This document shows positions 28,287 through 36,970 of a stretch of 64,000 bases of DNA, in pieces. Source of the DNA: an uncultured Alteromonadaceae bacterium. GTDB lineage: Bacteria > Pseudomonadota > Gammaproteobacteria > Enterobacterales > Alteromonadaceae. Under the pieces are notes generated by a model. It did no database searches, had not been told where the DNA came from, and was given only the letters and a program-made list of their open reading frames with translations. Numbering within the stretch: position 1 is the first letter of the stretch; each line of letters opens with the position of its first letter. Made by a program: the position numbers and the translations under genes. The stretch covers positions 62,001-126,000 of the forward strand of contig CANLWS010000016.1 of assembly GCA_947494925.1 (NCBI GenBank). The letters run 5' to 3'.

Positions 28287-29768
28287 ATGATTAAAGATAA
28301 ATTAGTTAACAAAGTTGTAATTGCAGGCGGTGGAACAGCAGGTTGGATGGCTGCTGCGACCATTTCGAAAACCATCGGCAAGCGACTTGAGATTACTTTA
28401 ATCGAATCTGATTCAATACCCACAGTTGGTGTTGGTGAAGCAACGGTTCCATCGCTGCTGACTATCCACCAGTTGTTAAACATCCATGAAGCTGATTTTC
28501 TCAAAGCCGTAAACGGTACCTACAAACTCGGCATCATGTTTGAAAACTGGACCCGCTTAGATCATAAGTATTTCCATTCCTTTGGTAAGTCAGGTATGTC
28601 CTGCTGGGCGGCAGGTTTTCATCATTTCTGGTCGCGAGCCAAAGAGCAGAAGATGGCGAAAGACTATGCCGAATACAGCTTAGAAACCCTGGCAGCAGAA
28701 AAGAACAAGTTTGCCCATATGCAAGACCCAAATTTGAACTATGCCTATCATTTGGATTCCGCCAAGTATGGTCAGTTTCTGCGTGGCATAGCTGAAAAAC
28801 ACGGGGTGTCGCGTATTGAAGGGAAAATCGATAATGTTAATCTCGACAAGCAGTCAGGGCACATTGAATCCATCAGGTTGGAATCCGGTCAGGTAGTCGA
28901 CGGAGACCTGTTTATTGACTGTACCGGGTTTCGTTCCTTACTCCTGGGAGAGGCGCTTGGCGTAGGGCTTAATGACTGGAGCGACACATTGCCAGCGAAT
29001 GCCGCCTATGCTGTGCAAACCGAGTCCCATCGTCCTGCAGTGCCCTACACAAGATCGATTGCATTGGACGCAGGCTGGCGTTGGCAGATCCCTTTGCAGA
29101 ACAGAGTAGGCAATGGCGTCGTTTTTTCGACTAACTTCAAGAGTGAGGAGAGTGCACTTCAAGATTTGCTGAATGGCATAGATGGCAAACCAATAACTGA
29201 GCCTCGCCTAATCCGCTTTACCACAGGACAACGTAAGGAGTTTTGGCATAAGAACTGTGTTTCTGTGGGATTATCCAGTGGTTTTATTGAACCGTTGGAA
29301 TCAACCAGTATTCACTTGATCCAGCAAGCCATTATTTGGTTAATCAGTTTATTCCCGACGCAGGGTATCGATGACAATCTTATTAAGCGCTTTAATCAAC
29401 AAATGACAGTTGAGACAGAAACTATCAGGGATTTCATCGTGCTTCATTATCATCTTCAGCAACGCCATGACCACGAGTTTTGGCGTTACTTACGTGACAT
29501 GAAGGTGTCTGACCGCTTGCAGCAGATTATGGATTTGTTTCATAACAACGGCACGATTGTTGAAGAGCAGGACGATTTGTTTGCCGAAAACTCCTGGGTT
29601 CAAGTCATGATGGGACAAGGCTTGATACCCAAGCAATACCATCCAATTGTGGATATGATGAGTGATCGTGATTTGCACATGTTTATGCGCCAACAAGAGA
29701 ATGTTATTCAACAAAAATTATCAAAATTACCCATGCATGCCCAGTTTATTCAGCATTTCCTCAAGTAG
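28287..29768 (+). CDS. Tryptophan-halogenase-like flavoprotein C
   Basis: A 493-residue flavin-dependent halogenase-family protein with classical features: GGGTAGWMAAATI, lysine K80 (GTYKLGIMFENW), signature WRWQIPL (WxWxIP intact), and EPLESTS with E338. These correspond to K79 and E346 of PrnA-type tryptophan halogenases. It closes the halogenase B-SapC-cupin operon (21-bp gap). Of the five family members in this window, this one and D look most able to halogenate. Other members of this lineage outside biosynthetic clusters brominate free indole in vitro, though their native substrates are unknown. No flavin reductase gene is visible nearby, so FADH2 supply would come from elsewhere. Confidence 0.9.
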   Translation: MIKDKLVNKVVIAGGGTAGWMAAATISKTIGKRLEITLIESDSIPTVGVGEATVPSLLTIHQLLNIHEADFLKAVNGTYKLGIMFENWTRLDHKYFHSFGKSGMSCWAAGFHHFWSRAKEQKMAKDYAEYSLETLAAEKNKFAHMQDPNLNYAYHLDSAKYGQFLRGIAEKHGVSRIEGKIDNVNLDKQSGHIESIRLESGQVVDGDLFIDCTGFRSLLLGEALGVGLNDWSDTLPANAAYAVQTESHRPAVPYTRSIALDAGWRWQIPLQNRVGNGVVFSTNFKSEESALQDLLNGIDGKPITEPRLIRFTTGQRKEFWHKNCVSVGLSSGFIEPLESTSIHLIQQAIIWLISLFPTQGIDDNLIKRFNQQMTVETETIRDFIVLHYHLQQRHDHEFWRYLRDMKVSDRLQQIMDLFHNNGTIVEEQDDLFAENSWVQVMMGQGLIPKQYHPIVDMMSDRDLHMFMRQQENVIQQKLSKLPMHAQFIQHFLK

Positions 29769-30099
29769 GTGCTCAGGATCATATCCCTCTGTTAGCGTCT
29801 ACCTAGACTCCCAACATAATAGTTAGTCACGAAACACTGGAAATCGGTTAGATGGGTAGTGGGAAGTTGGTTTAGATTAGATCGACTATTAACTCGAGCG
29901 TTCTAGCCTCTAAAGCGCTTGTATCATTGTTCGGAAACCGCTACAGCAGTGCTTTGCAGTACAAAATGTGAATTATTATAAAGAATGGACTTTTAGTCGC
30001 AAGCCCGGTCCGCTTTAGCGTGTTTTCATTGCTTAACTGTCCCGCTCAATTATTGTCACGCTGTTTACCTTGTTCCCCTATAGAGACCTGAAGACGGCA
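29769..30099 (+). promoter_or_regulatory. Intergenic region with candidate promoter for the glucanase operon
   Basis: A 331-bp gap with no gene. A sigma70-like promoter is possible at 29953-29982: TTTGCA, an 18-bp spacer, and TATAAA. An AAGCGCTT palindrome near 29916-29923 and a nearby GGAAACCG half-site could be operator parts. The promoter would drive the GH16-GH149-GH17-GH17 genes. Confidence 0.45.
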
Positions 30100-31509
30100 A
30101 TGACGGATATGTATACGAAAAATCTAGGCAAATTTAGTAAGGTCGCAACTATAGTTGCGGCTATTGCTTTTTGCACCCGATGTGTACCGACAAGTGATCA
30201 ACATTCCGGTCAACAGAGCATGGTTGATTCCACCGAACAGCAGCATACGAGTAGATCGTTACCGCATAATTTGTCTGTGGTACATGCAATAAATATTGGG
30301 GGCAAAGAGTATATTGGGATAGATGGTTTAACGTATCAAGCTGATACGCTCAAGCTAACCAGTAGTAAAGGAACCTCTCCCATTATTAAGGGTTCTCAGG
30401 ATCCCCAATTATTTAAAACATTCAGGGAAGGTGATATTTCCCTTGGCCTCCCGCTGGACGATGGCGAATATGAGGTAACCTTCAAGTTTGCAGAGCCAGA
30501 AGATACTCCAGTGGGTAACCGTGTATTTGACGTATTGCTCGAAGCTAAAAAAGTCATTAAGGCAATGGATGTAAGGCTTGCACGGGATGGAAACCATATT
30601 TCATCCATTTCCCGCACGGTTAAAAATGTCACGGTGAATGATGGTGAATTGAATATTCAACTAGTGCCGATCGTTGGACAGCCGATTTTGCATGGTCTGG
30701 TAGTGCGCAAAATACTAGAAGACAAACGCCAATGGGAAGTGGTTTGGCAGGATGAGTTTGATTATCAGGGAGCGCCTGATCCGTCCAAATGGACACACGA
30801 TATCTGGCCTGCCAGAAAAGTGAATGATGAAGACCAAACCTATACAGACCGACTCAAGAACGCCAGGGTAGAAAATGGCAGACTTATAATCGAGGCGCAC
30901 AAAGAAGATTACCAAGGAGCTGAGTACACATCAGCCCGACTGCACAATATGGGGAAAGGTGACCTATTGTATGGCAGGGTTGATGTGCGGGCAAAACTGC
31001 CAGCTGGCCAGGGAACCTGGTCGGCTGCTTGGATGCTTCCTTCAAACCCGTTTAAATATGCTACTAGTTGTGGGCCAGGGGAGGACTGGCAGGGCAGTGC
31101 TACCTGCGATGCATGGCCCAACTCTGGTGAAATCGATATTTTGGAACATGTGGGATACGACATGCAACGGGTGCATGGCACTGTGCATACCAAAGCATAC
31201 TACTGGATAAATGGCGAACAACGAAAAGCAAGCGTTGAAGGTCAGAATGTTGATGAGGACTTTCATTTATATTCAATGGAATGGACTCCCGAAGAAATCA
31301 TCATATTTTTTGATGGTGCTCCTTATTTTTATTACAAAAATGAGGGAACCGATTGGCGGGCATGGCCGTTCGATCATCCATACCACGTGATACTTAATTT
31401 GGCTATCGGTGGTGCATGGGGAAGGGCCGGAGGTCCAATTGATGACAGTATATTTCCAGTTCAGATGGAAGTGGACTACGTGAGAATTTCAACTTTGAAA
31501 CAAGATTAA
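30100..31509 (+). CDS. Malectin-GH16 laminarinase, exported
   Basis: A 469-residue endo-beta-1,3-glucanase. Start placed at ATG 30100 (alternative ATG 30109); an upstream in-frame TTG is unlikely. The N-terminus is a signal-like hydrophobic segment (ATIVAAIAFCTRCVPTS). A Cys near its end suggests a lipoprotein, but the lipobox is atypical. A malectin-like domain (about 60-200; VHAINIGGKEYIGIDG, FAEPEDTPVGNRVFDV) probably binds glucan. The GH16 domain (about 205-465) has WEVVWQDEFDYQG and the catalytic ExDxxE in GEIDILEHVG (E344, D346, E349). It heads an operon-like run with GH149 and two GH17 genes. It complements the larger multi-module GH16 at 15240-18344. Confidence 0.92.
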   Translation: MTDMYTKNLGKFSKVATIVAAIAFCTRCVPTSDQHSGQQSMVDSTEQQHTSRSLPHNLSVVHAINIGGKEYIGIDGLTYQADTLKLTSSKGTSPIIKGSQDPQLFKTFREGDISLGLPLDDGEYEVTFKFAEPEDTPVGNRVFDVLLEAKKVIKAMDVRLARDGNHISSISRTVKNVTVNDGELNIQLVPIVGQPILHGLVVRKILEDKRQWEVVWQDEFDYQGAPDPSKWTHDIWPARKVNDEDQTYTDRLKNARVENGRLIIEAHKEDYQGAEYTSARLHNMGKGDLLYGRVDVRAKLPAGQGTWSAAWMLPSNPFKYATSCGPGEDWQGSATCDAWPNSGEIDILEHVGYDMQRVHGTVHTKAYYWINGEQRKASVEGQNVDEDFHLYSMEWTPEEIIIFFDGAPYFYYKNEGTDWRAWPFDHPYHVILNLAIGGAWGRAGGPIDDSIFPVQMEVDYVRISTLKQD

Positions 31510-31556
31510 ATCACCAGGTGACTGTGTGAGTTTCCAACAGAGCTGGCTAAAACGAT

Positions 31557-34500
31557 ATGAAAACGAATTTACAATTAGTAGAGAATATAGCTATGACTGA
31601 CGATATTGAATCACAAGCTATCTCAGGAGAGTTTGTCAGCATAGATGGCGAAAGGTTTTACGCGATTAATAACTCTGATCAGATGCTGCCGTTTTTTATC
31701 AGTGTCATTTCAGACGCTGATCATTGGATGTTTGTCTCTTCCACGGGTGGATTAACTGCGGGAAGAGTATCACCTGAGATGGCACTATTTCCGTACGTCA
31801 CAGTAGATAGAATTCATGAAAGCACGAACCATACAGGTCCAAAGACCATTGTTAAATGCAGAAAACAAGGCAAGAGCTTTACCTGGGAACCTTTTAACCG
31901 TGAACATGATGGTAAATATCAGTTAAACCGCCACATATACAAAAATACCCTTGGTAACAAATTGTGCTTCGAAGAACAAAATCATGATTTACAACTGGTA
32001 TTTAGCTATGTCTGGGAGTCGAGCGAAGAATTTGGATTCCGTCGTTCATGTCGCATTACAAACAGCGGTGAAAACAATGTAAAACTCGAAATTGTCGATG
32101 GATTGCTTAATATTTTGCCTGCTGGTACTCCGAGATTTACGCAGACTAATTCAAGTAACCTGGTGGATGCGTACAAATGGACTGAATTGGATACCCAATC
32201 CGGATTGGCCATGTTCACGCTCTATTCGGGGATCACTGATCGTGCGGAACCTTGTGAGTCCCTTAATGCAAATACCGTGTTTTCCCTTGGTTTAGACAAT
32301 CACCAAATTCTGCTTTCGGATCAGCAGTTAAATCTGTTTCGGGCTGGCAAATCTGTGGAAACAGAGCCGAATAAACGTGGAGTGCGCGGTGCTTATCTGG
32401 TTAAGTTTGATATAGATCTTGGTGCTGAAGAAGATAAAAAGTGGCAACTGGTCGCCGACCTGGAATTGGGTCAATCTGACGTAGTCGCTTTGATTGACAA
32501 GGTAAACTCGCCACAGAAACTTTCGCAAGTTCTGCAGAAAAGCATTGAAAATGGGTCAGACGCACTTGCCAGAATTATGGCTGCGAGTGATGGTTTTCAA
32601 AGTATCAATGAAGAAAATGTCAGCGTACATCATTACGCCAACGTATTATTTAATGTGTTACGTGGCGGTATTTTTGACGATCAGTATACTGTCTCAAAAA
32701 GTGACTTCAGTGACACTATTGCCACCTTCAACCAGGGCGTTTTTGACAAGAATTCGCAGTTTTTATCGTCTCTACCGGCGAGTATCAGTATCCAGTCCTT
32801 GCTGAAGAAAGTGGAAGAACAGCAAGATCCTCAATTGACACGACTTACTTTGGAATATCTGCCAATTACCTTTGGTCGACGTCATGGCGATCCGAGCAGA
32901 CCATGGAATCAATTTGAAATAAAATTGAAGGATGACGATGGATCACCTTTACTGTCCTATCAGGGAAACTGGCGAGATATTTTTCAGAACTGGGAGGCAC
33001 TGACATTCAGTTACCCAGAGTATGTGGAAAGTGTTGTGGCAAAGTTTGTTAATGCATCGACTATTGATGGATACAACCCTTACCGGATCACCAAAGAGGG
33101 GATAGACTGGGAAGTGGAAGAACCGGATGACCCCTGGAGCTACATTGGTTATTGGGGTGATCACCAAATTATTTATTTGTTAAAAATGCTGGAGCAGTCT
33201 CAGGCATTCCATCCCGGCAAGTTAAATCAATGGCTAACACGGGATCTATTTTGTTATGCCAATGTACCTTATCGGATTAAATCCTTTGAAGCGATGCTGG
33301 AGAATGCAAAAAGCACAGTGACCTACGATGAAGCCTTAGCTGTTGAAATCGAAAAACGCGTAGAGGCAATGGGCGCTGACGGTAAAATGTTGATGAATGC
33401 CGAGGGACAGGTATATCAGGTCAACTTACTGGAAAAACTGCTTGTGCCGTTGTTGTGTAAAATCGGCAATTTTGTCGTAGATGGTGGCATTTGGCTAAAT
33501 GCGCAACGACCAGAGTGGAATGATGCAAATAATGCATTGGTAGGCCAGGGGCTTTCAATGGTGACCTTGTACTACATGCGTCGCTACTTGTGTTTCTTAC
33601 AAGATATGTTGAGCGAGGAAAGTGGCAATGTGGAGATTTCTGCGGAAGTCGCTCAATGGTTGACAAAAACTGCCGACGCTCTACGTGTTCTAACGCCTGC
33701 GCTGACTGAAGGAAGCGCAGATGCTGCCCTTAGGAACCGCTTTTTAACTGAGGTGGGACAGGCTTCAAGTGACTACAGAGCAAAGGTTTATCAGCAGGAA
33801 GGTTTTTCCGGCAAGGTGATGCTGCAACTAGAAAGTGTCAGAACCTTAATCTCAGACGCGTTAATCGCAACTGATCACAGTATCAAAAGCAATCAGGACG
33901 AGCAGGGGTTGTACCACGCATACAATCTGTTGGGCTTGGAGAATGGGTCAGTTAATATTGATCATCTTTACCCGATGTTGGAAGGACAAGTCGCTGCTTT
34001 GAGTTCCGGAAAATTGTCTCTAGACGAATCGGTTGCTGTGGTGGAGTCATTGTTCAATAGTGCTGTGTATCGGCCTGATCAAAACACCTTCATGTTATAT
34101 CCGGACAGGTCACAAGTCAGTTTCCTGAAGAAAAACATAATTGATGCAAATGCTTTAAGTGGTATTCCGCTAATTCAGGAAATGTTAGCTAAAGGCGACG
34201 CAAGAATAATTGTTCAGGACGCAAAAGGTACCTATAGATTCAATCCTGCGCTAACGAATGTGGGTGAGTTGGACCAAGCCATAAAAATGGCAGATAGCTA
34301 TGATAAATCTTTAACCGACAGAGCGATTGAACCTTTAAGGCAACTCTACGAAAAGGTATTTAACCACCAGGCATTTACCGGACGTTCCGGAGGTATGTTT
34401 GGATTTGAAGGCCTGGGTTGTGTCTATTGGCACATGGTGTCTAAGTTGCTGTTAGCAATCGCTGAGAATTATGTGGATGCACTGCAAAAAAGCACAAACC

Positions 34501-35045
34501 CACAACAGTTGCTTGCTCTGGGCGAGCTCTACTACCGTGTAAGAGAGGGGATTGGATTCAATAAATCACCGCTTGAATATGGTGCATTTCCCACTGATCC
34601 TTATTCCCATACGCCTAAACATGCGGGTGCACAGCAACCCGGTATGACAGGACAGGTAAAAGAAGAAATTCTCACTCGTTTTATGGAGTTGGGTGTATTC
34701 CCAGCGGATGGGGCTGTGCGATTTAATCCTTCTTTACTCAGACAAAGTGAATTTGTCCGGCAGACCCAGACATTCAGGTATTTGGATGTATACAACCAGT
34801 GGCGTGAAACAACACTGGATAAAAACCAATTAGCCTTTACCTGGTGTCAGGTACCCATCATTTATATCTTGGATGAGACAGGAAAAGAGCAGATTGAACT
34901 GAATTACACTAATGGTGAATTTGATATTATTGGGGATTTGTCTTTGGACAAGACACATAGTCAGTCACTGTTTTCCCGCGATGGAAAAATTCGCGAAATT
35001 CGCGTGTTTCTTACCAAACAAAATCTGTTTAACTCGCAGTGTTAA
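31557..35045 (+). CDS. Probable GH149 beta-1,3-glucan phosphorylase
   Basis: A 1162-residue cytoplasmic protein without signal peptide. Length and layout fit the GH-Q clan of inverting phosphorylases, in particular GH149, whose members reversibly split beta-1,3-gluco-oligosaccharides with phosphate to give glucose-1-phosphate. The N-terminal beta-sandwich (about 20-310) contains VSSTGGLTAGRVSPEMA and HDGKYQLNRHIYKN. The helical barrel has YQGNWRDIFQNWEAL, SYIGYWGDHQIIYL and RPEWNDANNALVG, where D656 lies in the WND motif comparable to the catalytic Asp region of GH94 enzymes. The neighbours (GH16, two GH17) are those found with bacterial GH149 genes. The start could also be ATG 31593. I am fairly sure of the clan and less sure of the exact family. 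Confidence 0.78.
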   Translation: MKTNLQLVENIAMTDDIESQAISGEFVSIDGERFYAINNSDQMLPFFISVISDADHWMFVSSTGGLTAGRVSPEMALFPYVTVDRIHESTNHTGPKTIVKCRKQGKSFTWEPFNREHDGKYQLNRHIYKNTLGNKLCFEEQNHDLQLVFSYVWESSEEFGFRRSCRITNSGENNVKLEIVDGLLNILPAGTPRFTQTNSSNLVDAYKWTELDTQSGLAMFTLYSGITDRAEPCESLNANTVFSLGLDNHQILLSDQQLNLFRAGKSVETEPNKRGVRGAYLVKFDIDLGAEEDKKWQLVADLELGQSDVVALIDKVNSPQKLSQVLQKSIENGSDALARIMAASDGFQSINEENVSVHHYANVLFNVLRGGIFDDQYTVSKSDFSDTIATFNQGVFDKNSQFLSSLPASISIQSLLKKVEEQQDPQLTRLTLEYLPITFGRRHGDPSRPWNQFEIKLKDDDGSPLLSYQGNWRDIFQNWEALTFSYPEYVESVVAKFVNASTIDGYNPYRITKEGIDWEVEEPDDPWSYIGYWGDHQIIYLLKMLEQSQAFHPGKLNQWLTRDLFCYANVPYRIKSFEAMLENAKSTVTYDEALAVEIEKRVEAMGADGKMLMNAEGQVYQVNLLEKLLVPLLCKIGNFVVDGGIWLNAQRPEWNDANNALVGQGLSMVTLYYMRRYLCFLQDMLSEESGNVEISAEVAQWLTKTADALRVLTPALTEGSADAALRNRFLTEVGQASSDYRAKVYQQEGFSGKVMLQLESVRTLISDALIATDHSIKSNQDEQGLYHAYNLLGLENGSVNIDHLYPMLEGQVAALSSGKLSLDESVAVVESLFNSAVYRPDQNTFMLYPDRSQVSFLKKNIIDANALSGIPLIQEMLAKGDARIIVQDAKGTYRFNPALTNVGELDQAIKMADSYDKSLTDRAIEPLRQLYEKVFNHQAFTGRSGGMFGFEGLGCVYWHMVSKLLLAIAENYVDALQKSTNPQQLLALGELYYRVREGIGFNKSPLEYGAFPTDPYSHTPKHAGAQQPGMTGQVKEEILTRFMELGVFPADGAVRFNPSLLRQSEFVRQTQTFRYLDVYNQWRETTLDKNQLAFTWCQVPIIYILDETGKEQIELNYTNGEFDIIGDLSLDKTHSQSLFSRDGKIREIRVFLTKQNLFNSQC

Positions 35046-35073
35046 CTCGCGATTTTGAATAAAGGAGCTGCCA

Positions 35074-35961
35074 GTGTCGAGCAACTTGTATAAAAATAGA
35101 ACCTTGTCAGGGATTGATCTTGCAAATTACACAACTGATCAATTGAAAGTGTTGGTCAGGAATACATTGAAACGCAAGATTCACGGTATTTCCTTTAGTC
35201 CATACGTTGAGGGACAAGGACCAGGCACGGAGATTACCGAGCAACAGATACGTGAAAGACTTGAAATTATTGCGCCCTACGTCAATTGGGTTCGCACATT
35301 TTCATGCACCGAAGGTAATGAGAAGATTCCGGCAATTGCTAAAGAGTTAGGACTCAATACCTTTGTTGGTGTATGGCTTGATGAAGATATGGAAAACAAT
35401 GAGTTAGAATTGGCGAATGCCGTAAAATTGGCCAAATCTGGTTTGGTTGGATTGTTAGGTGTTGGTAATGAAGTGATGTTGCGTGAAGAATTAACCCAGG
35501 AACAGCTGGTAGGTTATATCGAAAGAGCAAAAGAAGCCTGCCCAGGGGTAGATGTGGGTTATGTGGACGCCTATTTTCTGTTTGAGAACTATCCTCTGGT
35601 GGCCGATGCCTGCGACGTAATATTTTCTAACTGCTATCCATTCTGGGAAGGCTATCCCGCTGAACACTCTCTGGTGTATATGAAAGAGATGTACCGTAGG
35701 GCCATTCGTGCTGGAAACGGCAAGAAAGTAATTATCAGTGAAACGGGTTGGCCAAATCTTGGCAGTGCCGAAAGACAGGCAATGCCTTCCTACGAAAATG
35801 CAATACGCTATTTCGTTAATGCTTATCAATGGGCAGAGCAGGAAGACGTTGAAATTTTTTACTTCTCGTCGTTCGACGAAGATTGGAAAGTGGCCGATGA
35901 AGGAGATGTTGGCGCTTATTGGGGTTTATGGGATAAAGATGGAGTACCAAAATATGTCTAA
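35074..35961 (+). CDS. Cytoplasmic GH17 beta-1,3-glucanase-like enzyme
   Basis: A 295-residue GH17 enzyme starting with GTG, preceded by a strong AAAGGAG six bases upstream. It has no signal peptide, so it should act inside the cell. Barrel opening: HGISFSPYVEGQGPGTEIT. Acid/base E133 in LLGVGNEVMLRE, nucleophile E223 in VIISETGWPN, end strand YFSSFDEDWKV. It resembles fungal and plant-like GH17 enzymes more than the other two GH17 genes here do. It overlaps the following GH17 gene by 8 bp (ATGTCTAA), so they are co-translated. It likely hydrolyses or transglycosylates short beta-1,3-glucans feeding the phosphorylase. Confidence 0.9.
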   Translation: MSSNLYKNRTLSGIDLANYTTDQLKVLVRNTLKRKIHGISFSPYVEGQGPGTEITEQQIRERLEIIAPYVNWVRTFSCTEGNEKIPAIAKELGLNTFVGVWLDEDMENNELELANAVKLAKSGLVGLLGVGNEVMLREELTQEQLVGYIERAKEACPGVDVGYVDAYFLFENYPLVADACDVIFSNCYPFWEGYPAEHSLVYMKEMYRRAIRAGNGKKVIISETGWPNLGSAERQAMPSYENAIRYFVNAYQWAEQEDVEIFYFSSFDEDWKVADEGDVGAYWGLWDKDGVPKYV

Positions 35962-36919
35962 GTTATTTAATATAACTAAGTCGTTAGACATTCAATATGG
36001 CAATGCTATTTGCTATTCAGGGTATCGTGAAGGCCAGGATCCACGTAAAGGCATTTACCCGACATATGAAGAAATTAAACAGGACCTCATGATCCTGAAT
36101 AACAATTGGTCCTACTTGAGACTTTACGACTGCAGTCAACATGCAGTGACTGTCTTAAAGGTGATAGCCCAAGAAAATTTACCGTTCAAAGTCATGTTGG
36201 GCGCAGATTTGGCCGCTGAAGTCAGTAATCCGGACTGCCCATGGGACGCAAACTTTGATGATGATTTATTGGTCCGCAACAAACTGGCAAACAGCCAACA
36301 AATAGATGACTTGATCGATTTGGCGAGTCATTATCCAGAAATCGTTTTTGCGGTTTCAATTGGCAATGAAGCCAGCGTCGATTGGACCGACCATCTGGTG
36401 CCGGTAGCGAGTTTGGTGGAATATGCCACACGGGTTAAAGCTGGCGTCAGACAACCTGTCACCTTCTGTGAAAACTACGTACCCTGGACCCAGAAGTTAG
36501 CACCTCTGGTTGAGATATTAGACTTCATCTCAATTCATACCTATCCCGTGTGGGAATACCAAAGTATTGATAATGCTTTGGCGTATACCGATCAGAATTA
36601 CCGCTCAGTCGCTGAACATTATCCCGATAAAACGGTCGTCATTACCGAGGCCGGCTGGACTACCATGTCGAACGGTCGTGGCATTGAACCGTGGAATGCC
36701 AATCAGCATTTACAAGCTGAGTATTGTAATCAACTCATTAATTGGGCTGAAGAGAATCAGATATTAACTTTTGTTTTTGAAGCCTTTGATGAACCCTGGA
36801 AAGGTTCAGAAGATGCCGCTGAGCCAGAAAAACACTGGGGATTTTACACAGTAGACAGAAAACCCAAGCAAATTGCGCAAACACTTTTCTATCCAGACAA
36901 AGCCTATTTAAGCGCCTAG
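35954..36919 (+). CDS. Cytoplasmic GH17 enzyme, paralogue of the exported one
   Basis: A 321-residue GH17 enzyme. ATG 35954 is chosen over a much longer upstream-open frame because the fold begins immediately after it (NAICYSGYREGQDPRKG) and the extra region lies within the preceding gene. Acid/base E139 (SIGNEASVDW) and nucleophile E232 (VVITEAGWTT) are present, then FVFEAFDEPWKG. It is the cytoplasmic counterpart of the signal-peptide GH17 at 11341, as the SGFREGQ/SGYREGQ and EAFDEPWKG matches show. It is last in the GH16-GH149-GH17-GH17 run, followed by a long hairpin. It may act on laminari-oligosaccharides after uptake. Confidence 0.9.
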   Translation: MSKLFNITKSLDIQYGNAICYSGYREGQDPRKGIYPTYEEIKQDLMILNNNWSYLRLYDCSQHAVTVLKVIAQENLPFKVMLGADLAAEVSNPDCPWDANFDDDLLVRNKLANSQQIDDLIDLASHYPEIVFAVSIGNEASVDWTDHLVPVASLVEYATRVKAGVRQPVTFCENYVPWTQKLAPLVEILDFISIHTYPVWEYQSIDNALAYTDQNYRSVAEHYPDKTVVITEAGWTTMSNGRGIEPWNANQHLQAEYCNQLINWAEENQILTFVFEAFDEPWKGSEDAAEPEKHWGFYTVDRKPKQIAQTLFYPDKAYLSA

Positions 36920-36924
36920 TTCGC

Positions 36925-36955
36925 AGGTGCAATAGACAATCTGTTTATTGCACCT
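36925..36955. terminator. Convergent hairpin terminator
   Basis: A perfect 10-bp stem (AGGTGCAATA at 36925-36934, TATTGCACCT at 36946-36955) lies between the GH17 operon and the convergent sugar porter gene. The U tract is weak on either side, so it may act as a bidirectional stabiliser as much as a terminator. Confidence 0.65.
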
Positions 36956-36970
36956 AATTTCCGTCGGTTA

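Noticed and set aside
35738-35953. N-terminal extension of the third GH17
   Set aside because: The region is coding for the preceding GH17 in a different frame, and the barrel begins just after ATG 35954.
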